A stretch of 64,000 nt of DNA, taken from contig JAHDVF020001320.1 of assembly GCA_022606425.2 (NCBI GenBank), positions 718,370 to 782,369 on the forward strand, written 5' to 3'. Of the stretch, positions 54,110-63,784 are shown piece by piece. Numbering within the stretch: the stretch's first letter is position 1; every line of letters begins with the position of its first letter. The notes beneath the pieces are model-generated. The model was not told the DNA's origin. It worked only from the letters and a program-made list of their open reading frames with translations, and did not search any database. The DNA comes from Lepidostoma basale (Eukaryota > Arthropoda > Insecta > Trichoptera > Lepidostomatidae). The position numbers were made by a program, and so were the translations under genes.

Positions 54110-54360
54110 CAAAAACATAATAAATAATAACTAATATAATTAAAGAAAAATGCGCGAGGGAGAAGGACGAGGCCCAGCTCTGCGGGCAACCCACACCCCC
54201 ACCGGGGCAACCAGCACCCCCTCAGAGGGGTTAATTAAGCAACAAGTAGGTAAACACCATCCTGTATTCTCCCGTAGAGAGGATGTGCGAATGCTCCGGA
54301 AACAGATGAGATGGGTTATAAATCACATCGCCACCGAATTACCGAAAGGATATTGAAAAT
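54110..54360 (+). other. Unassigned GC-richer insert
   Basis: A 68-codon frame (54150-54356), MREGEGRGPALRATHTPTGA and later HPVFSRREDVRMLRKQMRWV, with balanced composition. The context is repeat-rich and I do not recognise it. Confidence 0.25.
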
Positions 54361-54471
54361 AGGAATACTTGGAAGTTTAGAATCTGAAATGGTTATAAAA
54401 TATACGCGACTCTCAGTTGTGTTTGTAGTGTATTTACGCCGTTGAAACTTACATAAATAAATGTTACTGTA

Positions 54472-54925
54472 GCTTACCATCACGCCGTTTCTCTAGAAGG
54501 AGAGTATGGACCGCCACACTGCTCTATTCTGACACACCTCTCGAGCTTTTTATATACTCATACATCGTAACATGCACCTTCGTCAATTTTTCCGAAATCG
54601 AATGTGACCGCCTTTAAATAATTGATTATAGCTCATAAATTTGGTCCTCTGCTTCTTTTGCCATTCACACTGTTTGTATACAACTTTTTGACCATGCTTC
54701 TATAATCCATTCGTTCCATATGTCCAAACCATTTAAGTGATGATTTTTTAATTTTACTTAGGATGCAATCATCTGACTTGCATTTACTTATTTCGTCGCT
54801 CGGTACTCTATCATTTATAGTTTTAGAGATCACATTTCTATGGCATTTATCCTACTTTCATCATTCTTTTTGCCAGCTCAAAAGCTTCACCAATAGATTA
54901 GTGTTGGCACTAGAAATCTTTAATT
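54472..54925 (-). mobile_element. LINE family A 3' fragment, decayed
   Basis: Tail accatcacgccgtttctcta with the hairpin deleted. The frame at 54633-54833 reads ISKTINDRVPSDEISKCKSD, DCILSKIKKSSLKWFGHMER and YTNSVNGKRSRG. Confidence 0.8.
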
Positions 54926-54929
54926 TATT

Positions 54930-55188
54930 ACACATATAATTACGAAATTTTCCTGTTCTGAACACTGTTCTCCCTTAAAAACATTACCAAATATTACAGA
55001 CACGTTAATGATATATTTTGTATCTTCACGGGTACGGAACGTCAACTGAATATATAAGTTTAAACACAATGAATTCCTTGCACGAGCATATCAAATTCAC
55101 GGTAGAATTAGATATTTATAAAACATTAAATTTTCCAGATTTAACTATCATATTTCTATTCAAAATAATTTGCTAGATTTTAATATAT
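54930..55188. other. AT-rich spacer
   Basis: Nothing recognised. Confidence 0.4.
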
Positions 55189-55200
55189 TTAGAAAACCAC

Positions 55201-55334
55201 TAACCATCACGCCGTCTCCCCGAAAGGGTAGGCAGAAAGAATGGACTGTCACACTTTAACCGATGCGGCACTCCATCCTTCTCTTTTCGCCCCGCGGGAG
55301 ACGCGGTGTGATGGGTTGCGAACCTCATCGCCAC
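55201..55334 (-). mobile_element. Mini-SINE with LINE A 3' end, copy 2
   Basis: 134 bp flanked by exact 12-bp duplications TTAGAAAACCAC (55189-55200, 55335-55346). On the minus strand it begins GTGGCGATGAGGTTCGCAAC, where GGTTCGCAACC resembles a pol III B box, then CCATCACACCGCGTCTCCCG and ggatggagtgccgcatcgg. It ends with the LINE A 3' terminal 50 bp (cctaccctttcggggagacg-gcgtgatggtta). It is 11 nt longer at the 5' end than the copy at 26834. Confidence 0.88.
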
Positions 55335-55439
55335 TTAGAAAACCACATTCAGAGATTCCATAAAAAATCAATAAATTAATAAAAAATTCGTCAGTATGGA
55401 ATTCCAATGTTAACGTCTTATTTTTATGAATTAAAACAC

Positions 55440-55602
55440 TGTTTTTTCCACTTTTGAGTTTATTTTCCTCAGAATGTTTCGAAGGCTTAGGTACACTAGT
55501 TTATATCGTTCTCCCGTGTAAGCCTTCGAAACATGTCGAGAAAAATAAACTCAACAGTGAAAAAAAAACAGTGTTTTAATTCATAAATATTCGTCATTAT
55601 GG
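55440..55602. repeat. Inverted hammerhead-like repeat pair
   Basis: Left arm ttttgagtttattttcctca-gaatgtttcgaaggctta and right arm taagccttcgaaacatgtcg-agaaaaataaactca are reverse complements over about 35 bp. Both carry the GAAACATGTC block of the ribozyme family, without a CTGATGA box. Confidence 0.55.
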
Positions 55603-55984
55603 AATTATACAGTGTTAAGGACTTAAGTTTATCCAAAGTTTACTTCTCAAGTTTATCTAAATAAAATTAATCCCGAATCCATTAGCGCTGGTAGATCTTT
55701 AGATTTGTACACCTTTGTTAATAATAGTAGATACAGAATGCACCTACTACGTTTGTGTCGCTCCATTTGGCGGGATGCTATTCAAGCGGACATGTTTCTC
55801 TGCCACATCCCGTTAGGATGAGCTTTTCCAGGATATGCGAACATCTCCTGGAAATGCGCCACAGAAAAGATTTTTCCATTCTACCAGGCGGAAGATTTAT
55901 TTATTTCGTCTCTGCTATATCTCATTCGAAAGTGTAATACTAAAATTAAAAATATGTATGGTCTTTAGGAATTATGATTATTAT

Positions 55985-56228
55985 TTTGTTGAATCGCTCT
56001 TTACATCATGACAGCATGAGCCAAATCGATGTAAAGGGTATTATAGCTATCATAGTGATTCTCGTGACATGTGCTAATCTATCTAGCTAATCTATCGCCA
56101 TTTTATTGTCACGTGAATTCTACACCAGACCAAAGACAGTGTGACAACACTGCTCTCGCCGGGAATCGAACCCGGAGCCTTCGGGGTAGCAGTCAATGCA
56201 CTTACCACTCAGCCACAAAGGTCGTCAA
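55985..56228 (-). mobile_element. tRNA-derived SINE, full-length (minus)
   Basis: Minus strand head gacgacctttgtggctgagt, A box tggctgagtggtaagtgcat, B box gggttcgattcccggcgaga, body gtgtagaattcacgtgacaa and tail tttacatcgatttggctcat to gagcgattcaac. A local duplication ctaatctat-ctag lies at 56083-56100. Confidence 0.9.
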
Positions 56229-56571
56229 TGTATTATCTCAAAGAAATTATCCTAAGACGATTTCCATTCCATTAATTTAAAATGGTAATAACAAATGCTA
56301 TGGTATGACAAGAAATACATTATATACAAAATTCCTAGGTTCACTATGACGCAAGCAACGGAACAAAATATGTAACAATGGTTAGCATCACTTATCCTAG
56401 AGAACTACTCTATGACTAGATACAATGTTACACGAGCACCTGTTGTGCTTGTCTACTAAGCTTCATATAAAAATGTAATCATACTATATAAGCAAAAATC
56501 AATTCGCTGATCTTTTATTTAAGATGTATTGAACACTTGGAAATTGACCTCTATTAATGCCGATAAGAAGG

Positions 56572-56770
56572 CAATCAGTCTGCTAAACATCACCTCGGAG
56601 ATCGACGTCTTTCATATTAGTGTAAGTGGGTTCAGATGACAAATACTCCTGACTTTAGAGAGTATCTTATCTTCGTAATGTAGGACCATTTCTCATAAGT
56701 CCCTGGAGTTTACCTGTTCTCAAATAGATGCCTTAAATTATAAATAAGTTCGTAATGTCTTTTTCTTAAA
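56572..56770 (+). mobile_element. LINE family G 3' end
   Basis: cggagatcgacgtctttcat, attagtgtaagtgggttcag and gactttagagagtatcttat match 39440-39530. 5' truncated. Confidence 0.7.
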
Positions 56771-56792
56771 AAATCGGAATCGATTGAATCGA

Positions 56793-57013
56793 CGACCTTC
56801 GTAGCAGAACGGCAAGAGCTATGACTGTCACACCGAAGACCTTTGCGATGACAGTGCGACTATCACTGTCTTTGTTCTAGTGTAGAATTCACGTGACAAT
56901 AGAATGGCCATAGATTAGATACTTATCACACGTCATGAGAATCAATTTGATAGCTTTACCCTTTACATCGATTTAGCTCGCGCTGTAATGATGTAAAGAG
57001 CAATTCAACAATT
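56793..57013 (+). mobile_element. tRNA-derived SINE, full-length (plus)
   Basis: Head gacgaccttcgtagcagaac, A-box region agcagaacggcaagagct, a diverged B box, body gtgtagaattcacgtgacaa and tail tttacatcgatttagctcgc to gagcaattcaac. It is inverted relative to the SINE at 55985 and about 560 bp away. Confidence 0.88.
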
Positions 57014-57387
57014 TTTGATTGATTAATTATACCGTTCTTTCGATGGTATGAAATCGCATAGTGTTAAAAAATAATCTATAATTTTTTTAGCTACAGCTTT
57101 TTTTAACACCGTGTACCTTTGTGATATTTCACTCGAGATATGAGAGTGCATACTGCATTCCTAGGACTAATATAAAAGGTAACAGGGCATACTCTTCCTC
57201 GCGTTCTTCTGACACAATTACAGCACTAGATACTGAATTCTTAAATAACAAGTTTTAATATATCGTACGTTTCGTTTTATATTATATAATAAAATCGAAT
57301 TCTTTAGCAAACTAACATGGAATTTATTGACCCTAGAAAAGACAACATTTTTATTTTATGAAATATATCATATCTTTTTAACGTAGA

Positions 57388-57920
57388 TAATAAGCTAGAA
57401 TAGCAGTGCACAATGGTGTTTTTCTACCGACCCTTATGTATGGAAGCGAAGCATGGAACTGGCAAAATAAGGATGAGAGTAGAATAAATGCAGTAGAAAT
57501 GAGATCTCTTAGACGAATGTGCGGATACTCTGTGTATGATAGAGTGTCGAATGAAAATATAAGAAGTGAATGCGGTGCGAATGATGGTGTCATGAACAAA
57601 ATAATGAAAGGATCATTAAGATGGTTGGACATATGGAAAGAATGAATGAAGAAAGAATGGTAAAAAAAATATATGTTAATAATGTAAATGGAACCAGAAA
57701 TAGAGGAAGACCGAGGAAAACGTGGCACGATCAAATAAATCAAATATTGAATGTCGGCCATGTGAGGAGTCAAAGAAATCGACGCGCGTGCATGACACGA
57801 TGTATGAATGTTGAGGAAGCGAGAGAAATATGTCAGGAAAGAAAAGTGTGGCAGTCCATTCTTTTTGCCTACCCTTCGGGGAGACGGCGTGATGGTTAGT
57901 TAGGTAGTTTAGGTAATTAA
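57388..57920 (+). mobile_element. LINE family A 3' fragment, least decayed
   Basis: Frames 57406-57645 and 57621-57899 overlap at a single frameshift near 57624. Together they read YGSEAWNWQNKDESRINAVE, RRMCGYSVYDRVSNENIRSE, CGANDGVMNKIMKGSLRW, GHMERMNEERMVKKIYVNNV, NGTRNRGRPRKTWHDQINQI and SQRNRRACMTRCMNVEEARE. The 3' end is tacccttcggggagacggcg and tgatggttagttagg. Confidence 0.92.
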
Positions 57921-58209
57921 AAAATCTAAAAATATTTACGAATGTTTTTTTGGAAAAAAAATATGTTACTCGTTTGACGTAAAAAAAAAATATCACACAC
58001 TATCGAGATCATTACTGACATGGGTTAGAACGAATTTCCTGCGTAAAAATGGCTGTCATACAAGTGGCATTTGAGGAAATGGTCCTCCGAAAAATCTTCG
58101 GCTGGGTGGGAGTAGATGAAGTCTGGCGACAGGTGTAGTCTTCACAGTTTCTTTCGATCACTTTTTAAATCACAGACAACTCGCCACCATCGTTCGCATA
58201 TTAACTATT

Positions 58210-58393
58210 AAGTACAAAGTTCTTCTGCCGACCCTTATATATGGAAGTGAAGCATGGAACTAACAAAATAAGGACGAAAGTAGAATACATGCAGTATAAA
58301 TGAGATCTCTAAGACTAATGTGTAGTAAATCTGTATATGATAGAGTGTCAAATGCAAATATTGGAAGTGAATGCGCTGCGAATGAAAGTGTTA
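58210..58393 (+). mobile_element. LINE family A, 5' part of interrupted copy
   Basis: Runs from ttcttctgccgacccttata to gcgaatgaaagtgttatg, where a minus-strand family A copy has inserted. The body resumes at 58667. Confidence 0.8.
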
Positions 58394-58666
58394 TGAGAAC
58401 ATCAACAACAACAAACCATCACGCCATTTCCCCGCAGGGGTAGGCAGAGAGAATGGACCGCCACACTACTCTATCCTGACATACCTCTCTAGCTTCCTCC
58501 ACATTCATACAGCGAGTCATACACGCACGTCGATTCTTCCGACATCTGACATGACCAACCGTTAAAATTTGATTAATTTGGTCATGCCATGTTTTCCTCG
58601 GTCTACCTCGACTCCGTACTCCATTTACATCGTTAACGTATACTTTTTTAACCATTATGTTCTGAC
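58394..58666 (-). mobile_element. LINE family A 3' fragment nested in another family A copy
   Basis: The 78-codon minus-strand frame MVKKVYVNDVNGVRSRGRPR, KTWHDQINQILTVGHVRCRK and NRRACMTRCMNVEEAREVCQ ends at VWRSILSAYPCGEMA and a GTTGTTGTTG tail. This is the GTT-tail subtype, like copy 1 at 44-558. Short inverted words agaacat / atgttct mark the two joints. Confidence 0.85.
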
Positions 58667-58882
58667 CAAAATTATGAAAGATTGGTTAAGATGGTTTGGA
58701 CACTTGGAAAAAATGAGTGAAGACAGAATGGTGAAGAAGGTATATGTAAACAACGTGAACGGAGCTAGAAATAGAGGAGGGCCGAGGAAAACGGGGCTCG
58801 ATCACATCAATAAAATATTAAATGTCTTTTAATATTTTATTGATGTGATCTTTCTTCCTACCCCTCCGGGGTTAGTTAGTTA
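58667..58882 (+). mobile_element. LINE family A, 3' part of interrupted copy
   Basis: Resumes accaaaattatgaaagattg, KIMKDWLRWFGHLEKMSEDR and VNNVNGARNRGGPRKTGLDH. A 51-bp perfect palindrome (58800-58850) replaces the next 130 bp, followed by ctacccctccggggttagtt. Confidence 0.8.
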
Positions 58883-58934
58883 CAAACTTATCATTCGCTT
58901 TAATACATCTGATGTTCACAGTAACATTTACATG

Positions 58935-59110
58935 TATAATAATATATGAACAAATACGTCGCTAATGAGGATGACAACTTTTATTTTAAACATTGTTTCA
59001 TCAATACTAAAAACATCGATCTCCGAAGCGATCATGTTCAGCAATTTGATTGCTCTCCCAACCAGCATCATTAGAAACAGGTTGGTTTTGCATGTTGGGA
59101 GATAATACCG
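58935..59110 (-). mobile_element. LINE family G-like 3' fragment
   Basis: Minus-strand MMLVGRAIKLLNMIASEIDV and FSIDETMFKIKVVILISD parallels VGRAISLLNAVSSEIDVFHI at 39405-39470. Confidence 0.65.
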
Positions 59111-59825
59111 TATGTGTGCACGCTGTCGAAGATAACAATCCGGAACATAAAGATGGATAATATTCAAGATGGAGGGTTCTCAAAGAATCCCCTTGTCACG
59201 AACATCCTCGTTTCGATTGTGTCGTCTGGATCGGTGACGGCTAAACCTCTCTTGGGATGTTTAGAAGACAAATCATATTATCACTTATAAAGACTTTAAT
59301 AAATTTTTTTTCTCGTGTATTTGGAAAGTTATCTGTTGGACTTTAGTTTTCCAACTGACTTAATTCTGTTCTTGGGGACATATTTATATAAAAGTGAATG
59401 ATAAGAAAGTACTATGAATTTGAATGCGGTAAACTGGATGTTTCAAGCCAATAAACAATTTATCTATAATATTATATATGAATACCGAACGGGCAAAGGT
59501 CTATGGACGGCAAAGTCCCACAACAGCCTAAAAAGTCTTAAGAGATGGGTAAATGTGAACCAACCCTTCTTATCTGCAAACTATTGTTCCTTAGCATGCC
59601 CAAGTGGAATACGGTAGGATAAAGCAATGGAAAAATACCAAAGCCATTGATAGGACAAATGTATGCATAATACTTACCGCCGAAAACTGATTTACCAGAT
59701 AGCAAAAACGGATGATGAAAATTGAAATTTGATTTTATTTACGAGCGTGTAAAATGTATAACTTTGTCTGAAACAAGGAATCAAATACCTTTCCGTGTTA
59801 TTTGTATAGTAGTGTAGACTTTAAT
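59110..59825. other. Spacer with no supported feature
   Basis: A 67-codon frame (59414-59617) is present but unrecognised. Confidence 0.35.
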
Positions 59826-59828
59826 ATA

Positions 59829-60369
59829 CCGTATTTTGCGGATGCGTATTTTGAAGTATGGAACTGGCAAAAGAAGGATGAAAGTAGAATAAATGCAGTA
59901 GACATGAGATGTGTGTATGATAGAGTGTCGAATGAAAATATAAGAAGTGAATGCGGTGCGAATGATGGTGTTATGAACAAAATAATGAAAGGATCATTAA
60001 GATGGTTTGGACATATGGAAAGAATGGTAAAAAATATATATTTTAACGATGTAAATGGAACCAGAAATAGAGGAAGACTGAGGAAAACGTGGCACGATCA
60101 AATAAATGAAATATTGAATAGAAATATGTCAGGAAAGAAAAGTGTGGCAGTCCATTCTGCCTACCCCTTCGGGGAGACGGCGTGATGGTTAGTTAGTTAG
60201 TTAGTATTTTGCGGACGATAAGACACATCGGACTATAAGACGCACCCCAAAATATATGTATAAATTTTTAGAAATAAAAAAAAAAGTTTTGGACGATAAG
60301 ACGCATCTCAAATTTTTGGTTAAACTTTTAGAGTAAAAAAGTGCGTCTTATGTTCCGAAAAATACGATA
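59829..60369. mobile_element. TIR element split by a LINE A insertion
   Basis: Left end ccgtattttgcgga (59829-59842) continues after the LINE at 60216 (cgataagacacatcggacta). The right end, reverse complemented, reads cgtatttttcggaacataag-acgca. Repeated phrases ataagacgcacc and ataagacgcatc lie inside. Without the LINE and one duplication the element is about 168 bp, a MITE of the widely distributed 'GGACnATAAGACGCA' style. Confidence 0.7.
59843..60203 (+). mobile_element. LINE family A 3' fragment with intact 12-bp TSD
   Basis: 361 bp between exact duplications GTATTTTGCGGA (59831-59842, 60204-60215). Encodes NWQKKDESRINAVDM, VSNENIRSECGANDGVMNKI and GTRNRGRLRKTWHDQINEIL. It lacks several internal blocks compared with 57388, and ends ccccttcggggagacggcgt-gatgg plus GTTA repeats. 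Confidence 0.92.
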
Positions 60370-60430
60370 CATATTGTATATATAGGGTGCGTGCTTTAAA
60401 AATGAACTGTGTAATAATGAAATAAAAAGA

Positions 60431-60565
60431 TGTTTTTTGACTACTTCCACTTTTGTCTTTATTTCGACAGCGACCGGTTTCGCCAGGCTCGCTGGCATCG
60501 ACAGACTGGTCTGGCGAAACCGGTCGCTGTCGAAATAAAGACAAAAGTGGAAGTAGTTAAAAACA
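60431..60565. repeat. 55-bp-arm hairpin with hammerhead-like minus strand
   Basis: Arms 60431-60486 and 60511-60565 are reverse complements with two differences; loop 24 nt. The minus strand of 60465-60504 reads CTGTCGATGCCAGCGAGCCT and then GGCGAAACCGGTCGCTGTCG: stem II GCCAG/CTGGC, stem III ACCGGT, site GUC, but the core is CTGTCGA rather than CTGATGA. Confidence 0.75.
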
Positions 60566-60599
60566 CATCGTTTTATTTAATTATTATTTAAAATGAACT

Positions 60600-61870
60600 T
60601 CCATCAAGAGATTCATTTAAATCATTTGATTGTCTTAATGAACTATGTCGTATATCCGCCATTCTGTTTTCATGGTCACATACTTGGCAACACATGTAGA
60701 ATTTAACGCCGGTTAGAGAGTAAAATTTGCACCTGGAGTACAGTATCAAAGACACAAAGATTTGCAGTTTATGATTTAATAACCTATCAAAAAACATACA
60801 AAAAAACGAAGTGGGAGCATAATTACACTGCTTACCTTTAATACGCCCACTATTTGTGTACGTGAGTGTTAGTAAAAAGGATAAATCTATTCTTCCCATT
60901 GACGAACGTATCATGTTACTGATGGTAATGACAGTGTCCACGCTACCGCCGTTGGATAACTATAGCTAGAGTCCGTTCACTACAGGGAGATCGTTTGCAA
61001 TAGTATGAGTGACAGTGCGTTAACAAAAAATCTAGATGCCATTTTTATTTCACTTTCTTGTGATTCGAAAAACAAAAAATGTTTCAATCAATTCAAATAT
61101 TGAAATAAATCATAATGTTATTTTTATTTTTATTTAATTAACAAAAATGCTATCGGCTTAATTGTAACGATTATGAAAATTAACTTCATTAAAAATATAA
61201 TTTGTTTGTTGATTTCTCCTTGGAAAAGCGACTAAGGGTGAGACTAATATTAATAATGAAACTTTTTTTTCTTTTATTGGTTCCAATTATAATACAATAA
61301 TTAATCCTTGCACAAGTTTATCTCTAGGATATTATTACTAGTTATTATAAAATTTCTTTCTAAAATATATTATATTAAGTTATTATGTATTTAAACTGAC
61401 CCGAAAGTGGCTTTCCTTTTAATAATTTCGACATTGTAAATTTGCGATTAATCAATAATGAAAATAATGTTTTAAAGACACTCCTGCAAAACGAGTATAT
61501 TTCGAACCACCTAGTATGTTAGACGCATTTGACCCGGCAACCAATCAGATTTCAAGAAAGAGTACCATACTAACACATAAGCAATAGCTCTTCGGTTTGT
61601 GAATCAACTAAACCCGCAGACGAACAGATATATTCGTATAATCGGAGAGCAGGTCGTACACTTTTAAGACGAGTACTTGTCTCATAAAACAACCAATGAT
61701 AGCCCATACGCGATATACTCGTAAGAGTACTGTTTAGAGTTCACAGTTCAGATGGAAAAACAATCCTACGTGACTCTAGGTATTCATATACAAAAACATC
61801 AACAAATCAACTATTTTATTATCTAATACGAATGAAAATGTCTGTTTTCGAAAAAAATATATATATTATT
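60600..61870. other. AT-rich intergenic DNA
   Basis: The 117-codon minus frame at 60588-60941 has no recognised domain. A small patch at 60960-61020 (gtccgttcactacagggaga) may be a repeat. Otherwise nothing. Confidence 0.35.
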
Positions 61871-61882
61871 AACTATGATAAC

Positions 61883-62162
61883 TCTCTCCACACAGGTCAG
61901 AATGAATAGACTGAGATGGGCCGGTCACGTGCAGAGGATGCCGTCATCGCGAACCCCAAAAAGATTGCTGGAGCGGGACCCAGATGGTAGAAAACCAATT
62001 GGACGACCGAGGCTGCGATGGGAGGATGAATTTGGGAGAGATGGGGCAAGACTGTTACAAGAGTCAGATTGGAGGGTCGTAGCATAAGACAGGAGGAGTT
62101 GGAGGTGAAGAATACTGGAGGCTAAGGCTCGATATGGGCTGTCGGGCCATCGAAGAAGAAGA
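61883..62162 (+). mobile_element. LINE family E ORF2 C-terminus
   Basis: MNRLRWAGHVQRMPSSRTPK, RLLERDPDGRKPIGRPRLRW and EDEFGRDGARLLQESDWRVV follow the LRWAGHV ... GRPxLRW ... DWR order. A GC-rich 3' UTR and a GAAGAAGAA tail end it, where a minus-strand family A tail begins at 62163. Confidence 0.85.
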
Positions 62163-62615
62163 ACTATCACGCCGTCTCTCCGAAGCGGTAGGCATAAAGA
62201 ATGGATTACACTTCTATATTCTGAAACACCCCTCTCAACGTTCATATATCGTGTCATGCACGCACGTCGATTTCTCCAATTCCTCACGTGGCCGACATTT
62301 AATATTTTATCGTGCCACGTTTTCTGTTTATTGTTCCGTTTACATCATTTGCATATACCTTCTTCGGCATTCTTTCTTTACCCATTATTTCTTAGTGTCG
62401 AACCCATCTAAATGATCATTATTTTATTCAAACACTTTCATTCGCACAGCATTCATTTCTTATATTTGCAGTTGGCACTCTATCATATATAATACAAACT
62501 TACCTCCAGTCTCATTTCTATTGCATTTATTCTACTTTCATTATTTTGCCAGTTCCATGCTTCACTTCCATACATAATCGGTACAAGAACACCGTTGTGT
62601 ACTTTGGAAAAACAA
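62163..62615 (-). mobile_element. LINE family A 3' fragment, decayed
   Basis: Tail tatcacgccgtctctccgaa; RNRRACMTRYMNVE; GTVNGT-like region; ends at the YGSEAWNWQ block (ccagttccatgcttcacttc). Confidence 0.8.
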
Positions 62616-62675
62616 TTACTATAATAAATTAATTAACATGTAAATTAAATCTGTAAACCATTCTCAAAAAAAAAA

Positions 62676-62825
62676 AATTATTTTATGGGAATGACATATT
62701 TCGCCTTGGTATGGTTTGTACTTGTATTTTATTTTGAATAATTTTGGTTAGTTTATATCGTTCTCCTGATGATGAACGTATAAAACCTGCAAAATAGGTC
62801 GTGAAAAATAAAGTTCTAATTGGAA
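62676..62825. repeat. Hammerhead-like repeat remnants
   Basis: The minus strand at 62683-62715 has AAGGCGAAATATGTCATTCC. The plus strand at 62750-62815 has gttctCCTGATGATGAACGT followed by ggtcgtgaaaaataaag, keeping CTGATGA but not GAAAC; it is a sister of the sequence at 55497-55552. Confidence 0.5.
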
Positions 62826-62849
62826 AAAATTGTCCAAGTTGCCGCAGTC

Positions 62850-63130
62850 AAGTATTCAAATGGCCGCAATTGGCTCACGAGCCGCAGTTTGGGGACCACC
62901 GGGTTAAGGCAAACGAGCTCATAATTATTTAAAAATTTCGTTCGATGTCATATATGATGCTAAATCGGGGTCCAGACGGAAACTGGCCGGATGGAAATGC
63001 ACAGATGCGTGACACACGGTAGCGTACGCCTCCAAGTATCCACGACATTGCTGGGCACGGGCAGAAACAATTAACTTCTTAGACCAGTGTTTCCCAACAG
63101 AGTCGGCACCGCCATGGTTGGTATCAAGCC
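62850..63130. repeat. Possible hAT-MITE end sequences
   Basis: agccgcagtttggggaccac (62880) and accagtgtttcccaacagag (63082) resemble right and left hAT-type ends. The intervening sequence is not clearly bounded. Confidence 0.3.
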
Positions 63131-63397
63131 AATTCTTAGGGGCGTTGATGACCTGCGCCCCTATTTCCCAAGATATTGAAAATATTATATCGTTACACCA
63201 TGCTGCACAAAACGAAGTGCCCGAACTATTCAGTCACCTTCATCGAAGAGGGTCTGGCTCAAGTATCCAGAAGCGCGGCCTGGCTGGCGGAATTCCGGGC
63301 CAACGATATATTGTATAACACTACTACCATTGACACGTAGAAGAAAAACCAAGCTTTAACCTAACCTAAGCTTTATATAAATAATATTTATCATTAA

Positions 63398-63715
63398 TTT
63401 CTTCTTCTTCTTCCTTGTTGTAGACCTATGTGATCTGTTCTCCAGAGTGTTGCTCCTCCTGTGAGGTAGACTCCCAGCTGTCCTTCTATATTTTAGGGGG
63501 TCTTCCACGAGGACGAGTCCCATGAGGCTGATTATGCAACGCAATATAGAGGAGTCTGGTGGTGTCCATTTTTTGAACATGCCCGTACCTTATAATATCC
63601 TCAACCTCACAAATCTTTCTTATTCTGGTGTTCCTCACGCGATCTCTCAGCGTCTTGCCTGCTATCGTCCTCAGTGTCCTCAGTGTCAACATTTATTTAA
63701 TAATATAATATAACA
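63398..63715 (-). mobile_element. LINE family F fragment (minus)
   Basis: Minus strand TIAGKTLRDRVRNTRIRKIC, EVEDIIRYGHVQKMDTTRLL and HNQPHGTRPRGRPPKI; GAA-rich tail near 63400. The WxGH motif region is shortened (RYGHV). Confidence 0.75.
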
Positions 63716-63784
63716 TATGTTTATTAATCAAACATTGAGATATACGTCAAACAGTTTAAATATTTTAATAATGTAATTGTAAAA

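Noticed and set aside
60588..60941. 117-codon minus-strand frame
   Set aside because: Cysteine-containing but with no domain, no start context or splice support; AT-rich chance frame or old repeat.
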